DNA of 64,000 bases from VBCK01 sp035511515 (GTDB lineage: Bacteria > Pseudomonadota > Gammaproteobacteria > Burkholderiales > Burkholderiaceae_F). The notes under the pieces are model-generated. The model was not told the origin of the DNA. It saw only the letters and a list, made by a program, of their open reading frames with translations, and did not search any database. Shown one piece after another: positions 47,835-57,514 of this stretch (position 1 is its first letter; each line of letters opens with the position of its first letter). The DNA is taken from the NCBI GenBank assembly GCA_035511515.1, contig DATKFG010000069.1:22129-86128 (forward strand), given 5' to 3'. Made by a program: the position numbers and the translations under genes.

Positions 47835-50054
47835 TCAAGCCCGCTCGAGCTTGGCCACCGCCAGCAGCAGCTCCTTGATTCCCGCCGCGCCGAACTGGAT
47901 CTGGGCGCGCGCGTCGCCCCCGTCGCCCTGCAGCCGGATCACGACGCCATCGCCGAATTTCGGATGCCGCACGCTCTGGCCGACCTGGAAGCCATGGTGT
48001 GCACCGGCACCCGCCGCACCCACGACGGCGCCGCCCGGCGCTGCCGGCGCGCTCCAGGACGGCACCGCTTGCACCGTTGGGCGCCGGCGCGGCGCCAGCC
48101 AGCGCACCGATTCGGGCGGAAGCTCGTCCAGAAAACGCGAGCGGATCCCGTAGCGGGTCTGTCCGTGCAGCAGCCGCGCCTGCGCAAAGCTCAGGAACAG
48201 GCGCTTGCGGGCGCGCGTGATCGCCACGTACATCAGGCGCCGCTCCTCTTCCAGGCCGCGGTCGCCCTCGTCCAGGCTGTTTTCGTGCGGAAACAGGCCC
48301 TCTTCCAGCCCGGTGATGAAGACCGCTTCGAACTCCAGGCCCTTGGCCGAGTGCACCGTCATCAGCTGCAGCGCATCCTGCCCCTGCCCGGCCTGGTTGT
48401 CGCCCGCCTCCAGCGAAGCGTGCGCCAGAAAGGCGGTCAGCGGCGAAACCGGCTCGGTGGCGGCCCCGGCCTGCGAAGCGGCGCCAGCCGCGAAGGAGGC
48501 CTGCTCGCTGCCGTAACCCTGCTCCACCACGAAGCTGGTCGATGCGTTGACCAGTTCCTCCAGGTTCTCGAGCCGGTCCTGGCCATCTTTCTCGTTCGCG
48601 TAGTGCGTGCGCAGGCCGCTTTGCTGGATCGCCGTGGCAACCAGCTCGGGCAGGGGCTGCGTGGCTGCCGCCGCCTGCAGCGCCTCGATCAGCTTGCCGA
48701 ACTGCGCCAGGCTCGCCCCGGAGCGCCCCGCCGGCGAACCGATCGCGGCGTACAGGCTGGTCTTGCCGGCGTCGGCAGCGTCCTGCAACTGCTCCAGCGT
48801 GCGCGCGCCGATGCCGCGCGCGGGAAAGTTCACCGCACGCGCGAACGAGACATCGTCGTGCGGGTTGCTCGCCAGCCGCAGGTAGGCGAGCGCGTTCTTG
48901 ACCTCGGCCCGCTCGAAAAACCGCAGCCCGCCGTAGACCCGATACGGCAGGCCGGCGGTGAAGAGGGCATGCTCCAGGATGCGCGACTGCGCATTGGATC
49001 GATACAGGATCGACATATCGGAGGGCCGCATGCCCTCGCCCTTGAGCTCGCGCACCTGCTCGACGATCCAGCTCGCCTCCAGCGCATCGGAGCCGGCCTC
49101 GAACAGCACGGCCCGCTCGCCCTGCCCGGCCGCGGTCCACAGGTTCTTGCCCAGCCGCTGCGCGTTGTGGCTGATCAGCCGGTTGGCCGCCTCCAGGATG
49201 TGGCCGTACGAGCGGTAGTTCTGCTCCAGCTTGATCACGCGTGAAACGTGGAACTCCCGCTCGAAGTCGGCCATGTTGCCGACGTTGGCGCCGCGGAACC
49301 GGTAGATCGACTGGTCGTCGTCGCCGACCGCGAACACCGCGCTGTCCGGTCCGGCCAGCAGCTTGAGCCACTGGTACTGAAGCACGTTGGTGTCCTGGAA
49401 CTCGTCGACCAGGATGTGCCGGAAGCGCTGCTGATAGTGCTGCCGCAGCGGCTCGTTGCGCGAGAGCAGCTCGTAACTGCGCAGCAGCAGCTCGGCGAAA
49501 TCCACGGTGCCCTCGCGCTGGCACTGCCGCTCGTACGCGTCGAACAGCTCCACCCAGCGGCGGTCGCGCCCGCCGTCGGATCCGACCTCGCGCGCGCGCA
49601 GCCCCGCCTCCTTGGCGCCGTTGATGAACATCTGCAGCTCGCGCGGCGGGCAGCGGGTGTCGTCCACCCCTGCCGCCTTCAGCACCCGCTTGACCGCGGC
49701 GAGCTGATCCTGCGAATCCAGGATCTGGAAGGTCTGCGGAAGCTGGGCGTCCCGATGGTGCATGCGCAGCAGGCGGTTGCACAGCCCGTGGAACGTTCCG
49801 ATCCACATGGCGCGCGTGTTGACCGGCAGCATCGCGCCGATACGGTCGATCATCTCGCGGGCCGCCTTGTTGGTGAACGTGACGGCCAGGATCTGCTGCG
49901 CGCTGACGTGTCCGCCGTGGATCAGCCAGGCGATCCGCGTCGTCAGCACGCGCGTCTTGCCGCTGCCGGCGCCGGCCAACACGAGCACGTGCCCGGTCGG
50001 CCCGGTGACGGCATCCAGTTGCTGGGGATTGAGGCCTTCGAGGAAGCGCTGCAC
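47835..50054 (-). CDS. uvrD: DNA helicase II (UvrD/Rep family)
   Basis: A 739-residue superfamily 1 3'-5' helicase for mismatch and excision repair. Motifs are LNPQQLDAV (Q motif), LAGAGSGKTRVLTTRIAWL (Walker A), VTFTNKAAREM, VDEFQDTN (Walker B), VGDDDQSIYRFRGA, LEQNYRS, LMTVHSAKGLEF and VAITRARKRL. The C-terminal region (VRHPKFGDGVVIRLQGDG) is the UvrD tudor-like tail that binds RNA polymerase. The start is GTG at 50054. It diverges from leuS across a repeat cluster. Confidence 0.96.
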   Translation of the reverse strand: MQRFLEGLNPQQLDAVTGPTGHVLVLAGAGSGKTRVLTTRIAWLIHGGHVSAQQILAVTFTNKAAREMIDRIGAMLPVNTRAMWIGTFHGLCNRLLRMHHRDAQLPQTFQILDSQDQLAAVKRVLKAAGVDDTRCPPRELQMFINGAKEAGLRAREVGSDGGRDRRWVELFDAYERQCQREGTVDFAELLLRSYELLSRNEPLRQHYQQRFRHILVDEFQDTNVLQYQWLKLLAGPDSAVFAVGDDDQSIYRFRGANVGNMADFEREFHVSRVIKLEQNYRSYGHILEAANRLISHNAQRLGKNLWTAAGQGERAVLFEAGSDALEASWIVEQVRELKGEGMRPSDMSILYRSNAQSRILEHALFTAGLPYRVYGGLRFFERAEVKNALAYLRLASNPHDDVSFARAVNFPARGIGARTLEQLQDAADAGKTSLYAAIGSPAGRSGASLAQFGKLIEALQAAAATQPLPELVATAIQQSGLRTHYANEKDGQDRLENLEELVNASTSFVVEQGYGSEQASFAAGAASQAGAATEPVSPLTAFLAHASLEAGDNQAGQGQDALQLMTVHSAKGLEFEAVFITGLEEGLFPHENSLDEGDRGLEEERRLMYVAITRARKRLFLSFAQARLLHGQTRYGIRSRFLDELPPESVRWLAPRRRPTVQAVPSWSAPAAPGGAVVGAAGAGAHHGFQVGQSVRHPKFGDGVVIRLQGDGGDARAQIQFGAAGIKELLLAVAKLERA

Positions 50055-50103
50055 GGCGTCTATTTTAAGTGGCTTTGGCGCATGCCACCGCGCCGTCGAC
50101 TTG

Positions 50104-50161
50104 CCCTCCGAAGCCCGTTCACCCTGCGAAGCGCGCAGCGCGAAGCAGGGCAGAAGGAGGG
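50104..50161. repeat. REP-like element with a second one nested inside
   Basis: An outer pair of arms, CCCTCCGAAG (50104-50113) and GAAGGAGGG (50153-50161), flanks a complete inner element, CCCTGCGAAGCGC GCA GCGCGAAGCAGGG (50122-50150). The inner copy differs from the outer at the CCCTCC/CCCTGC position. This is the first unit of a three-part cluster before leuS. Confidence 0.72.
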
Positions 50162-50168
50162 TGGGCCT

Positions 50169-50236
50169 GCCCTCCTTCGCGCCAAGGCGCTTCGGAGGGC
50201 CGCCCGCCTTCGCGCCGGAGGCGCGAAGGCGGGCGG
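50169..50236. repeat. Two adjacent palindromes just upstream of leuS
   Basis: The first (50169-50200) pairs GCCCTCCTTCGCGCC with GGCGCTTCGGAGGGC around a short loop, with the mirrored core. The second (50200-50236) is a perfect 17-bp stem with a GGA loop, based on CGCCCGCCTTCGCGCC. It ends 15 bp before the leuS start. A TAGAAT at 50238-50243 follows, which could be a -10 box. Any leuS transcript starting further upstream would carry this hairpin in its leader. Confidence 0.72.
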
Positions 50237-50251
50237 ATAGAATCCGGGTGC

Positions 50252-52879
50252 GTGCGCGACAAATACGTTCCCGAGGAAGTCGAAACCGCGGCCCAGGCCC
50301 ACTGGCGGTCGATCGAGGCCTATCGGGCGCGCGAGCACGCGCGCGGCGCGGCCGGCCGCGTCAAGCCCAAGTACTACGTGTGCTCGATGTTGCCGTACCC
50401 GAGCGGACGGCTGCACATGGGACACGTGCGCAACTACACGCTGAACGACGTGATGTATCGCGTCCAGCGGATGCGCGGCTACAACGTGATGACCCCGATG
50501 GGCTGGGACGCGTTCGGCCTGCCGGCCGAGAACGCCGCGATCGAAAACGGCATCCCGCCGGCCCGCTGGACCTACGACAACATCGCCGAGATGAAGGCCC
50601 AGATGGAGCCGCTCGGCCTGGCGTTCGACTGGTCGCGCGAGCTGGCGACCTGCCAGCCGCAGTATTACCGCTGGAACCAGTGGCTGTTCCTGAAGATGCT
50701 CGAACGCGGCATCGCCTATCGCAAGACGCAGGTGGTGAACTGGGATCCGGTCGACCAGACGGTGCTGGCCAACGAGCAGGTGATCGACGGCCGCGGGTGG
50801 CGCTCCGGAGCGCTGGTCGAGAAGCGCGAGATCCCCGGCTACTACCTGGCGATCACCCGCTACGCGGACCAGCTGCTCGATGCGCTCGGGCGGCTGGACG
50901 GCTGGCCGCACCAGGTGCGGGCGATGCAGGAGAACTGGATCGGCCGCAGCGTCGGCGTCAATTTCGGCTTTCCGTACGAAATCGATGGCGAATCGCGCCT
51001 GCTGCGCGTGTTCACGACCCGGGCCGACACCATCCTGGGCGTCACTTTCGTCGCCGTGGCCGCCGAGCATCCGCTGGCCCAGCGGCTGGCGCGCGACGAC
51101 GCCAGCCTGGCCGCATTCATCGAGGAGTGCCGGCACGGCGGCGTGGCCGAGGCGCAGCTGGCCATGCTGCAGAAGCGTGGCGTGCCGACCGGCTTTCACG
51201 TCGCGCACCCGTTGACCGGCGAGCCGGTCCCGCTGTGGATCGGCAACTACGTGCTGATGGGCTACGGCGAAGGCGCCGTGATGGGCGTGCCGGCCCACGA
51301 CGAGCGCGATTTCGAATTCGCGCGCAGCTACGGCCTGCCGGTCCGTCAGGTGGTGGCCGTGCCGGGCGAGACGTTTTCCGAGGAGCGCTGGCAGCCCTGG
51401 TACGCGGACAAGCAGCGCGGCGTCTGCATCAATTCCGGGCCGTACGACGGGCTCGCTTACGAGGCGGCCGTCACGGCGATCGCGGCCGATCTGAGCGCCC
51501 GCGGGCTCGGATCGGAGCAGGTCCAGTACCGGTTGCGCGACTGGGGCATTTCGCGCCAGCGCTACTGGGGCACCCCGATACCGATCATCCATTGCGACGC
51601 CTGCGGCCCGGTGCCGGTGCCCGAAAAGGACCTGCCGGTGGTGCTGCCCGAGCACCTGGTGCCGGACGGCAGCGGCAATCCGCTGAACCGCTACGAGCCG
51701 TTCCTGAAGTGCGCTTGCCCGCGCTGCGGCGGCCCCGCGCGCCGCGAGACCGATACGATGGACACGTTCGTGGACTCGTCGTGGTATTTCATGCGGTACT
51801 GCTCGCCCGACGCCAGCGAGGCCATGGTCGACGCGCGCAACGACTACTGGATGCCGATGGACCAGTACATCGGCGGCATCGAGCACGCGGTGCTGCACCT
51901 GCTGTATGCGCGCTTCTGGACGCGCGTGATGCGCGACTTCGGCCTGGTCTCGTTCGACGAGCCGTTTTCGCACCTGTTCACGCAGGGCATGCTGCTGAAC
52001 GAGTGCTACTACCGGGACGAGGACGGCGGCCGGCGCCGCTGGTTCTACCCGCACGAGGTCGAGGTCCGCCTCGACGAGCGGGGCCGGCCGCTGAGCGCGA
52101 TCGCGCGCGAAGACGGCCGGCCGGTGATGCTGGGGGGCATCGAGAAGATGTCCAAGAGCAAGAACAACGTGGTCGAGCCGCGCGACATCATTTCGCGCTA
52201 CGGCGCCGACACCGCGCGCGCGTTCGTGATGTTCGCAGGCCCGCCCGACCAGAGCGCGGCCTGGTCCGACTCGGGCGCCGAGGGAACGTACCGCTTCCTG
52301 CGGCGCCTGTGGCAGTTCTGCTTCGAGCAGCGCGAGCGCGTGCTCCACGCGGTCCCGCTGGATCCTGCTTCGCTGGATACGGCGCAGCGCTCGCTGCGGC
52401 GCGAGGTGCACGCGCTGCTCAAGCAGGCCGACTTCGACTACGAGCGGATACAGTACAACACCGTGGTGTCGGCGGTGATGAAGATGCTCAATGCGCTGGC
52501 CGATGCGGGCGGCAGCAACGCCGCGCAGTCGGGCGCGCTGCTGCGCGAGAGCCTCGGCATCCTGCTGCGCGTGCTGTACCCGATCGCCCCGCACATCTCC
52601 CACGCGCTGTGGCTGAAGCTGGGTTTTGTCCCCGAGCTGGGCGACCTGCTCGATGCGCCCTGGCCCGGACCCGATCCGGCTGCGTTGCAGATGGACGTGA
52701 TCGAGCTCGTGGTGCAGGTCAACGGCAAGCTGCGCGGATCGATCCGGATCCCCGCGGGCGCCGACCGGCCGGCCATCGAGTCGGCCGTGCTCGCGGATGC
52801 CTCGATCCGGCGCCATCTGACCGGGGCGGTCAAGAAGGTCGTCATCGTTCCCGGAAAGCTGGTCAATGTGGTGGTTTGA
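50252..52879 (+). CDS. leuS: Leucyl-tRNA synthetase
   Basis: Charges tRNA-Leu. The 875-residue class I enzyme has the HIGH motif in [20 protein letters not shown] and the CP1 editing domain ([31 protein letters not shown]). The KMSKS loop is [11 protein letters not shown] near residue 631. A C-terminal tRNA-binding tail follows. A frame extending to 50069 would translate the repeat cluster; the GTG at 50252 gives the family N-terminus [15 protein letters not shown]. It is first in the leuS-lptE-holA-proA operon. Confidence 0.97.
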   Translation: MRDKYVPEEVETAAQAHWRSIEAYRAREHARGAAGRVKPKYYVCSMLPYPSGRLHMGHVRNYTLNDVMYRVQRMRGYNVMTPMGWDAFGLPAENAAIENGIPPARWTYDNIAEMKAQMEPLGLAFDWSRELATCQPQYYRWNQWLFLKMLERGIAYRKTQVVNWDPVDQTVLANEQVIDGRGWRSGALVEKREIPGYYLAITRYADQLLDALGRLDGWPHQVRAMQENWIGRSVGVNFGFPYEIDGESRLLRVFTTRADTILGVTFVAVAAEHPLAQRLARDDASLAAFIEECRHGGVAEAQLAMLQKRGVPTGFHVAHPLTGEPVPLWIGNYVLMGYGEGAVMGVPAHDERDFEFARSYGLPVRQVVAVPGETFSEERWQPWYADKQRGVCINSGPYDGLAYEAAVTAIAADLSARGLGSEQVQYRLRDWGISRQRYWGTPIPIIHCDACGPVPVPEKDLPVVLPEHLVPDGSGNPLNRYEPFLKCACPRCGGPARRETDTMDTFVDSSWYFMRYCSPDASEAMVDARNDYWMPMDQYIGGIEHAVLHLLYARFWTRVMRDFGLVSFDEPFSHLFTQGMLLNECYYRDEDGGRRRWFYPHEVEVRLDERGRPLSAIAREDGRPVMLGGIEKMSKSKNNVVEPRDIISRYGADTARAFVMFAGPPDQSAAWSDSGAEGTYRFLRRLWQFCFEQRERVLHAVPLDPASLDTAQRSLRREVHALLKQADFDYERIQYNTVVSAVMKMLNALADAGGSNAAQSGALLRESLGILLRVLYPIAPHISHALWLKLGFVPELGDLLDAPWPGPDPAALQMDVIELVVQVNGKLRGSIRIPAGADRPAIESAVLADASIRRHLTGAVKKVVIVPGKLVNVVV

Positions 52880-53375
52880 AGCGCGCCGGGCTGCGTGCCT
52901 GCTGGCGGCGCTGGCACTGGCCGGTTGCGGCTTTCACCTGCGCGGCGAGCAGAAGCTTCCGTTTGACACGATCTACGTGAACACGCCGCCGAACTCGCCG
53001 CTGGGCGCCACGCTGAGCCGCCAGATCCGCTCGGGCACCAACGCGCGCACCGTCCAGCTGGCCTCCGAGGCAACCGCCGTGCTGGACATCCTCGGTGAAG
53101 CGCGCGACAAGGAAATCCTGACGTTGAACTCGCAGGGGCGCGCGGTCGAGTACAAGCTGATCTACCGGCTGCGCTTCCGGCTTCACGACGGCAAGGGGCG
53201 CGAATTCATCTCGGCCACCGAGATGCGCGCACAACGCGACATCTCGATCAACGACTCCCAGGTGCTGGCCAAGCAGTCCGAGGAGGAACTGCTGTACCGG
53301 GACATGCAGACGGATATGGTGCAGCAGCTGCTGCGGCGCATCGCCGCGGTGCGAACCCATGCAGATCAAGGCTGA
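52866..53375 (+). CDS. lptE: LPS-assembly lipoprotein LptE
   Basis: Outer-membrane lipoprotein that plugs LptD and helps insert LPS. The 169-residue precursor has a signal with lipobox LALAGC (Cys21), then [17 protein letters not shown], the N-terminal family signature. The C-terminal part ([20 protein letters not shown]) fits too. It overlaps the end of leuS by 14 bp and holA by 17 bp, an order conserved in proteobacteria. Confidence 0.95.
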   Translation: MWWFEARRAACLLAALALAGCGFHLRGEQKLPFDTIYVNTPPNSPLGATLSRQIRSGTNARTVQLASEATAVLDILGEARDKEILTLNSQGRAVEYKLIYRLRFRLHDGKGREFISATEMRAQRDISINDSQVLAKQSEEELLYRDMQTDMVQQLLRRIAAVRTHADQG

Positions 53376-54378
53376 GCAGCTGCGGGTGCACCTGGCCAAG
53401 GGGCGCCTGGCGCGCCTGTACGTGGTGTCCGGCGACGAGGCGCTGCTGGCGATCGAGGCGCAGGATGCGATCCGCGCAGCCGCTCGCGGCGCCGGGTTCG
53501 CCGAACGCGCGCTGGTGCAGGCCGACGCCCGCTTCGACTGGTCGCTGCTGCAGCAGGCGGCGCGCTCCGGATCGCTGTTCAGCGAGCGGCGGATCATCGA
53601 TGTGCGGCTGCCCTCGGGCAAGCCCGGCAAGGAAGGCGCCGAAGCGCTGACCCAATACGCGGCCGACACCGCCGAGGACACGTTGACGCTGCTGAGCCTG
53701 CCCAGGCTGGACCGGGCCGCGCGCGACTCGGCCTGGGCCCGGGCGCTGGAGGCGGCGGGCGTGTGGGTCGACGTGGCCGCCGTGGAGCGCGCGCTGCTGC
53801 CCGAGTGGATCGAGGCGCGGCTGGAGCGGCAGCGCCAAAGCGCCCCGCAGGAGGCGCTGCAGTTCGTGGCCGATCGGGTCGAAGGCAATCTGCTGGCCGC
53901 GCACCAGGAGATCTCCAAGCTCGCGCTGCTGTTTCCGCCCGGGGGCCTCACCTTCGAACAGGTTCGCGACGCCGTGCTGAACGTGGCGCGCTACGACGTG
54001 TTCTCGCTGGCGCAGGCGCTGCTCGAAGGCGATGGCGCCCGGATCGGACGCATGGTCGAGGGGCTGCGCGCCGAGGGCGAGGCGCTGCCGCTGGCGCTGT
54101 GGGTGGTCGGCGAGGAGCTGCGCACGCTGCTGCGGCTCAAGCACGAAACGCAAAGCGGCAAACCGTTCGCCTCCGCCGCCCGCGAAGCGCGCCTGTGGGG
54201 CGCCCGCGTGGCCGCTGCCGAGCGGGCGCTCAGCCGCCTGTCGGCCTCGAAGCTGGCCTCGCTGCTGGCCCGCTGCTCCGAACTGGACCGCATCGCCAAG
54301 GGACTGCCGGCGCCGCGTTGCGACAGCGATCCGTGGCTAGAATTGGCGGATATCGCCTTGGCGGCAGCAACCCGATGA
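53359..54378 (+). CDS. holA: DNA polymerase III delta subunit
   Basis: The clamp-loader wrench subunit that opens the beta sliding clamp. The 339-residue protein begins [20 protein letters not shown] and has [20 protein letters not shown], a family N-terminal segment. It continues with [20 protein letters not shown] and the C-terminal helical collar domain. It overlaps the lptE end by 17 bp, and its stop overlaps the proA start by 4 bp. Confidence 0.95.
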   Translation: MQIKAEQLRVHLAKGRLARLYVVSGDEALLAIEAQDAIRAAARGAGFAERALVQADARFDWSLLQQAARSGSLFSERRIIDVRLPSGKPGKEGAEALTQYAADTAEDTLTLLSLPRLDRAARDSAWARALEAAGVWVDVAAVERALLPEWIEARLERQRQSAPQEALQFVADRVEGNLLAAHQEISKLALLFPPGGLTFEQVRDAVLNVARYDVFSLAQALLEGDGARIGRMVEGLRAEGEALPLALWVVGEELRTLLRLKHETQSGKPFASAAREARLWGARVAAAERALSRLSASKLASLLARCSELDRIAKGLPAPRCDSDPWLELADIALAAATR

Positions 54379-55676
54379 CCCTCATCATGGCCACACCCTC
54401 GCCGCCGGACGTACGCGAGTACGTGGTGTCGGTCGCGCGCACGGCGCGCGATGCCTCCAGGCGCATCGCGCGCGCCGACACGGCCGTCAAGGACGCGGTG
54501 CTGCGCACGCTGGCGGGCGCGATCCGCAGCCGCGCCACCGAGCTCGCCGCGGCCAACCAGCGCGACCTCGCCAAAGCGCGCGCAGCGGGTCTTGAGCCGG
54601 CGCTGCTGGACCGCCTGGCCCTGAGCGAGCGGGCGATCGAGCGCATGGCGGGCGGCGCGGAAGACGTGGCGCGGCTGCCCGATCCGATCGGAACGGTCAG
54701 CGACATGCGCCCGATGCCCTCCGGAATCCGGGTCGGGCGCATGCGGGTGCCGCTGGGCGTGATCGCGATCATCTACGAGAGCCGGCCCAACGTGACGATC
54801 GACGCGGCCGCTCTTTGCATCAAGAGCGGCAACGCCGCGGTGCTGCGCGGCGGATCGGAGGCGATCGAGTCCAACCGGCTGCTGGCCGAGCTGTGCGCCG
54901 GCGCGCTGAAGCAACATGGCTTGCCGCATTCGGTGGTGCAGTTGATCGACACGACGGACCGCGCCGCCGTCGGCCACCTGATCACGCTGCCGGAATACGT
55001 GGACGTCGTGGTGCCGCGCGGCGGACGCGGACTGATCGAGCGGCTGATGCGCGAGAGCCGGGTGCCGATGATCAAGCATCTGGAGGGCATCTGCCACGTC
55101 TACATCGACGAGGGCGCCAATCCGGCCAAGGCGATCCGGATCGCCGATAACGCGAAGACCCAGCGCTACGGCGTGTGCAACGCGATGGAAACGCTGCTGG
55201 TGGCACGCGCCATTGCGCCCGAAGTGCTGCCGCCGCTGGCCCAGCTCTATGCGAGCAAGCAGGTCGAACTGCGCGTGTGCCCGGAAACGCGCCGCATCCT
55301 GGCCGCCGCGGGCGTGGCGCAGCTGAAGGACGCGACCGAAGAGGACTGGCGCACCGAGTACCTGGCCCCGATCCTGTCGATTGCGACGGTGGCCGGCCTG
55401 GACCAGGCGATCGCCCATATCAACCGCTACGGCAGCCGCCACACCGACGCGATCGTCACCGAGAACCACGAGCGCGCGATGCGCTTCCTGCGCGAGGTCG
55501 ATTCGGCCTCGGTGATGGTCAATGCCTCCACCCGCTTCGCCGACGGGTTCGAATTCGGGCTGGGCGCCGAGATCGGAATTTCGAACGACAAGCTGCACGC
55601 GCGCGGGCCGGTCGGACTGGAGGGACTGACCTCGCTGAAGTTCATCGTGCTGGGAAACGGCGAGATACGGACTTGA
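54375..55676 (+). CDS. proA: Glutamate-5-semialdehyde dehydrogenase (gamma-glutamyl phosphate reductase)
   Basis: NADPH enzyme reducing gamma-glutamyl phosphate in proline synthesis. The 433-residue protein has [20 protein letters not shown], the [14 protein letters not shown] segment, the catalytic cysteine region [15 protein letters not shown], and a C-terminal [17 protein letters not shown]. It starts at ATG 54375 in an ATGA overlap with holA; ATG 54387 is an alternative. The other proline gene in the window, proC, is at 60555-61376. proB is not present. Confidence 0.96.
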   Translation: MTLIMATPSPPDVREYVVSVARTARDASRRIARADTAVKDAVLRTLAGAIRSRATELAAANQRDLAKARAAGLEPALLDRLALSERAIERMAGGAEDVARLPDPIGTVSDMRPMPSGIRVGRMRVPLGVIAIIYESRPNVTIDAAALCIKSGNAAVLRGGSEAIESNRLLAELCAGALKQHGLPHSVVQLIDTTDRAAVGHLITLPEYVDVVVPRGGRGLIERLMRESRVPMIKHLEGICHVYIDEGANPAKAIRIADNAKTQRYGVCNAMETLLVARAIAPEVLPPLAQLYASKQVELRVCPETRRILAAAGVAQLKDATEEDWRTEYLAPILSIATVAGLDQAIAHINRYGSRHTDAIVTENHERAMRFLREVDSASVMVNASTRFADGFEFGLGAEIGISNDKLHARGPVGLEGLTSLKFIVLGNGEIRT

Positions 55677-55679
55677 TGC

Positions 55680-56108
55680 ATGGTGCCAGTGCTATGGATC
55701 GAGGCGCTGCACATCGTGCTGGTGACCAGCTGGTTCGCGGGCCTGTTCTACCTGCCGCGCATCTTCGTTAACCTGGCGCAGGTGCCCGAGCCCGGGCCCG
55801 AGCGCGACCGGCTGCTCCTGATGGCCGGCAAGCTGTATCGCTTCATCACGCCGATCGGGCTGCTCGCGATCCTGTTCGGGCTGTGGCTGTGGCTGGGCGC
55901 AGGCATCGGCCGGGGCGAGGGCTGGATGTACGCCAAGCTGGTCGTGGTGGCCGCGCTGATCGCCTATCACGTCGCCTGCGGCCGCATCCTGGCCGCGTTC
56001 GCGCGCAACGAGATGCGGCGCTCGCACGTCTGGTTTCGATGGTTCAACGAGATACCGGTGTTGCTGCTGCTGTGCGCGGTGATTTTGGTTGTGGTGAAGC
56101 CGTTTTGA
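55680..56108 (+). CDS. HemJ-like / CopD-family membrane protein
   Basis: A 142-residue protein with four membrane helices. WIEALHIVLVTSWFAGLFYL with its histidine and YAKLVVVAALIAYHVACGRI with a second histidine match the HemJ (UPF0093) family. That family oxidises protoporphyrinogen IX in many proteobacteria. Automatic annotation often calls these CopD-like. The heme role is inferred from family membership. It starts 3 bp after the proA stop and ends next to a large intergenic repeat. Confidence 0.83.
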   Translation: MVPVLWIEALHIVLVTSWFAGLFYLPRIFVNLAQVPEPGPERDRLLLMAGKLYRFITPIGLLAILFGLWLWLGAGIGRGEGWMYAKLVVVAALIAYHVACGRILAAFARNEMRRSHVWFRWFNEIPVLLLLCAVILVVVKPF

Positions 56109-56115
56109 GCGGGCT

Positions 56116-56328
56116 GCCCTCACCCCCTCCCCTCTCCCGCTGGGCGGGCGAGGGGCGACCGAGCGTCTCACCTCCATCGGTCACGCACAGAGAGGCGGCG
56201 TTTGATCGCCCCTCGCCCGCGCCTTCACATTGGCTGGGGGAGCACGAGGGGGCCAGCCCAGCCCTCTCGTTCTCTTCCTCTCCTCCTTTTTCGGCCGAAG
56301 GCCGGAAAAGGGGAGGGGGTGAGGGTGC
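56116..56328. repeat. MITE-like nested inverted repeat (~213 bp)
   Basis: Outer arms CCCTCACCCCCTCCCC (56117-56132) and its exact reverse complement (56310-56325) are 16 bp each. Inner arms GCGGGCGAGGGGCGA (56144-56158) and its exact reverse complement (56206-56220) are 15 bp. A further imperfect hairpin (56284-56310) lies near the right end. No open reading frame of its own is recognised, so it would depend on a transposase elsewhere. The left 45 bp recur at 1067-1111 with one mismatch. Confidence 0.72.
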
Positions 56329-56353
56329 AAAGCCGTCGACCGGCTTCTTCGCG

Positions 56354-57511
56354 GTGTGCCCGCGCGGTCTGCAGGATCTGCTGGCGGCCGAGCTGCAGGC
56401 CTGCGGGGCCGCCAGGGTCGCGCCGGCCTCGGGCGGCGCCGGCTTCGACGGGTCGCTCGCGACCGCCTACGCGGTCAACCTGCATTCGCGCCTGGCCAGT
56501 CGCGTGCTGTGGCGGCTGGCCGGCGCCGGTTACCGCGACGAGTCGGACCTTTACGAGCTGGCGCGGTCGGTCGCCTGGGAGGAGCATTTCAAGCCGTCGC
56601 AGACCCTTCGGGTCGATGTGACCGCGACCCGCTCGCCGCTGCGCAGCCTGCAGTTTGCGACGCTGCGGATCAAGGACGCGATTGCCGACCGGATGCGCGA
56701 ACGCTTCGGCGAGCGGCCGTCGGTGGACCGCGCCGCGCCCGACGTGCAGGTGGTCGCGCACCTGTCGCAGCAGCGCGCCGATCTTTACCTCGACCTTTCT
56801 GGCGAGCCACTGTTCAAGCGCGGCTGGCGTCTGGAAAAGGGCGAAGCGCCGCTGAAGGAGAACCTGGCGGCGGGCCTGCTGGCCGGGGCCGGCTGGACGC
56901 CGGCCGTTGCGCTGCACGACCCGTTTTGCGGCAGCGGCACGATTCCGATCGAAGCCGCATGCATCGCGACCCGGCGCGCGCCCGGATTGGGGCGCCGCTT
57001 TGCCTTCGAGCGGCTGCTCGGGTTCGATGCGCGCGCCTGGAGCGATATCCAGGGGCAGGCGCGCGAGGCGGTGGACGAGCGCGCCCAGTTTCGCATCAGC
57101 GGCAGCGACATCTCGACCCGCGTGATCCAGACCGCGCTGGCCAATGCGCAGCGGGCGGGCCTGGCCCGATCGATCCGCGACGGCACGCTCGGTTTCAGCG
57201 CGGGCGATGCCCGCACGGCGCCGGCCCCGGCGGCGGCGGGACTGATCGTCACCAATCCGCCCTATGGCCAGCAAAGCGAGCCCAAATCGGCCACCGTGGC
57301 GCGCCTGATGGCGAGCCTCGGAGACCAGCTCAAACAGGGCTATGCCGGTTGGGACGCGTGGCTGCTGTCGGGCGACCGCGATCTGCCGGCCCAGCTGAAA
57401 TTGAAGGAGGCGCGCCGCACCGTGCTGTTCAACGGCCCGATCGAATGCCGCTTTTACCGCTTCGAGCTGGTGGCCGGCTCGTACCGCCGGATGCCCGCCG
57501 CGGCAGGCTGA
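56354..57511 (+). CDS. 23S rRNA (guanine-N2)-methyltransferase, RlmL-type (N-terminal module)
   Basis: SAM-dependent RNA methyltransferase with a THUMP domain (about residues 1-155). The Rossmann methyltransferase follows, with the SAM motif DPFCGSGTIPIEAACIATR and the catalytic NPPYGQQ. It matches the RlmL half of E. coli RlmKL, which methylates G2445. The RlmK half is absent. The start is uncertain. The conserved N-terminus (FFAVCPRGL) begins five codons before the first standard in-frame start, GTG 56354. The only upstream in-frame start seen is TTG 56105, which would translate the repeat. Confidence 0.9.
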   Translation: MCPRGLQDLLAAELQACGAARVAPASGGAGFDGSLATAYAVNLHSRLASRVLWRLAGAGYRDESDLYELARSVAWEEHFKPSQTLRVDVTATRSPLRSLQFATLRIKDAIADRMRERFGERPSVDRAAPDVQVVAHLSQQRADLYLDLSGEPLFKRGWRLEKGEAPLKENLAAGLLAGAGWTPAVALHDPFCGSGTIPIEAACIATRRAPGLGRRFAFERLLGFDARAWSDIQGQAREAVDERAQFRISGSDISTRVIQTALANAQRAGLARSIRDGTLGFSAGDARTAPAPAAAGLIVTNPPYGQQSEPKSATVARLMASLGDQLKQGYAGWDAWLLSGDRDLPAQLKLKEARRTVLFNGPIECRFYRFELVAGSYRRMPAAAG

Positions 57512-57514
57512 CCG

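Noticed and set aside
47134..49806. 890-codon minus-strand frame
   Set aside because: The N-terminal two thirds is a shifted reading of uvrD. Only the last ~225 codons lie outside uvrD and are kept as an orphan gene.
50069..50251. N-terminal extension of leuS through the repeat cluster
   Set aside because: The extension translates palindromic repeats and has no similarity to leucyl-tRNA synthetases.
53763..54374. N-terminal extension of proA into holA
   Set aside because: The extension is Arg/Ala/Gly-rich shadow sequence over holA. The proA family N-terminus starts at 54375 or 54387.
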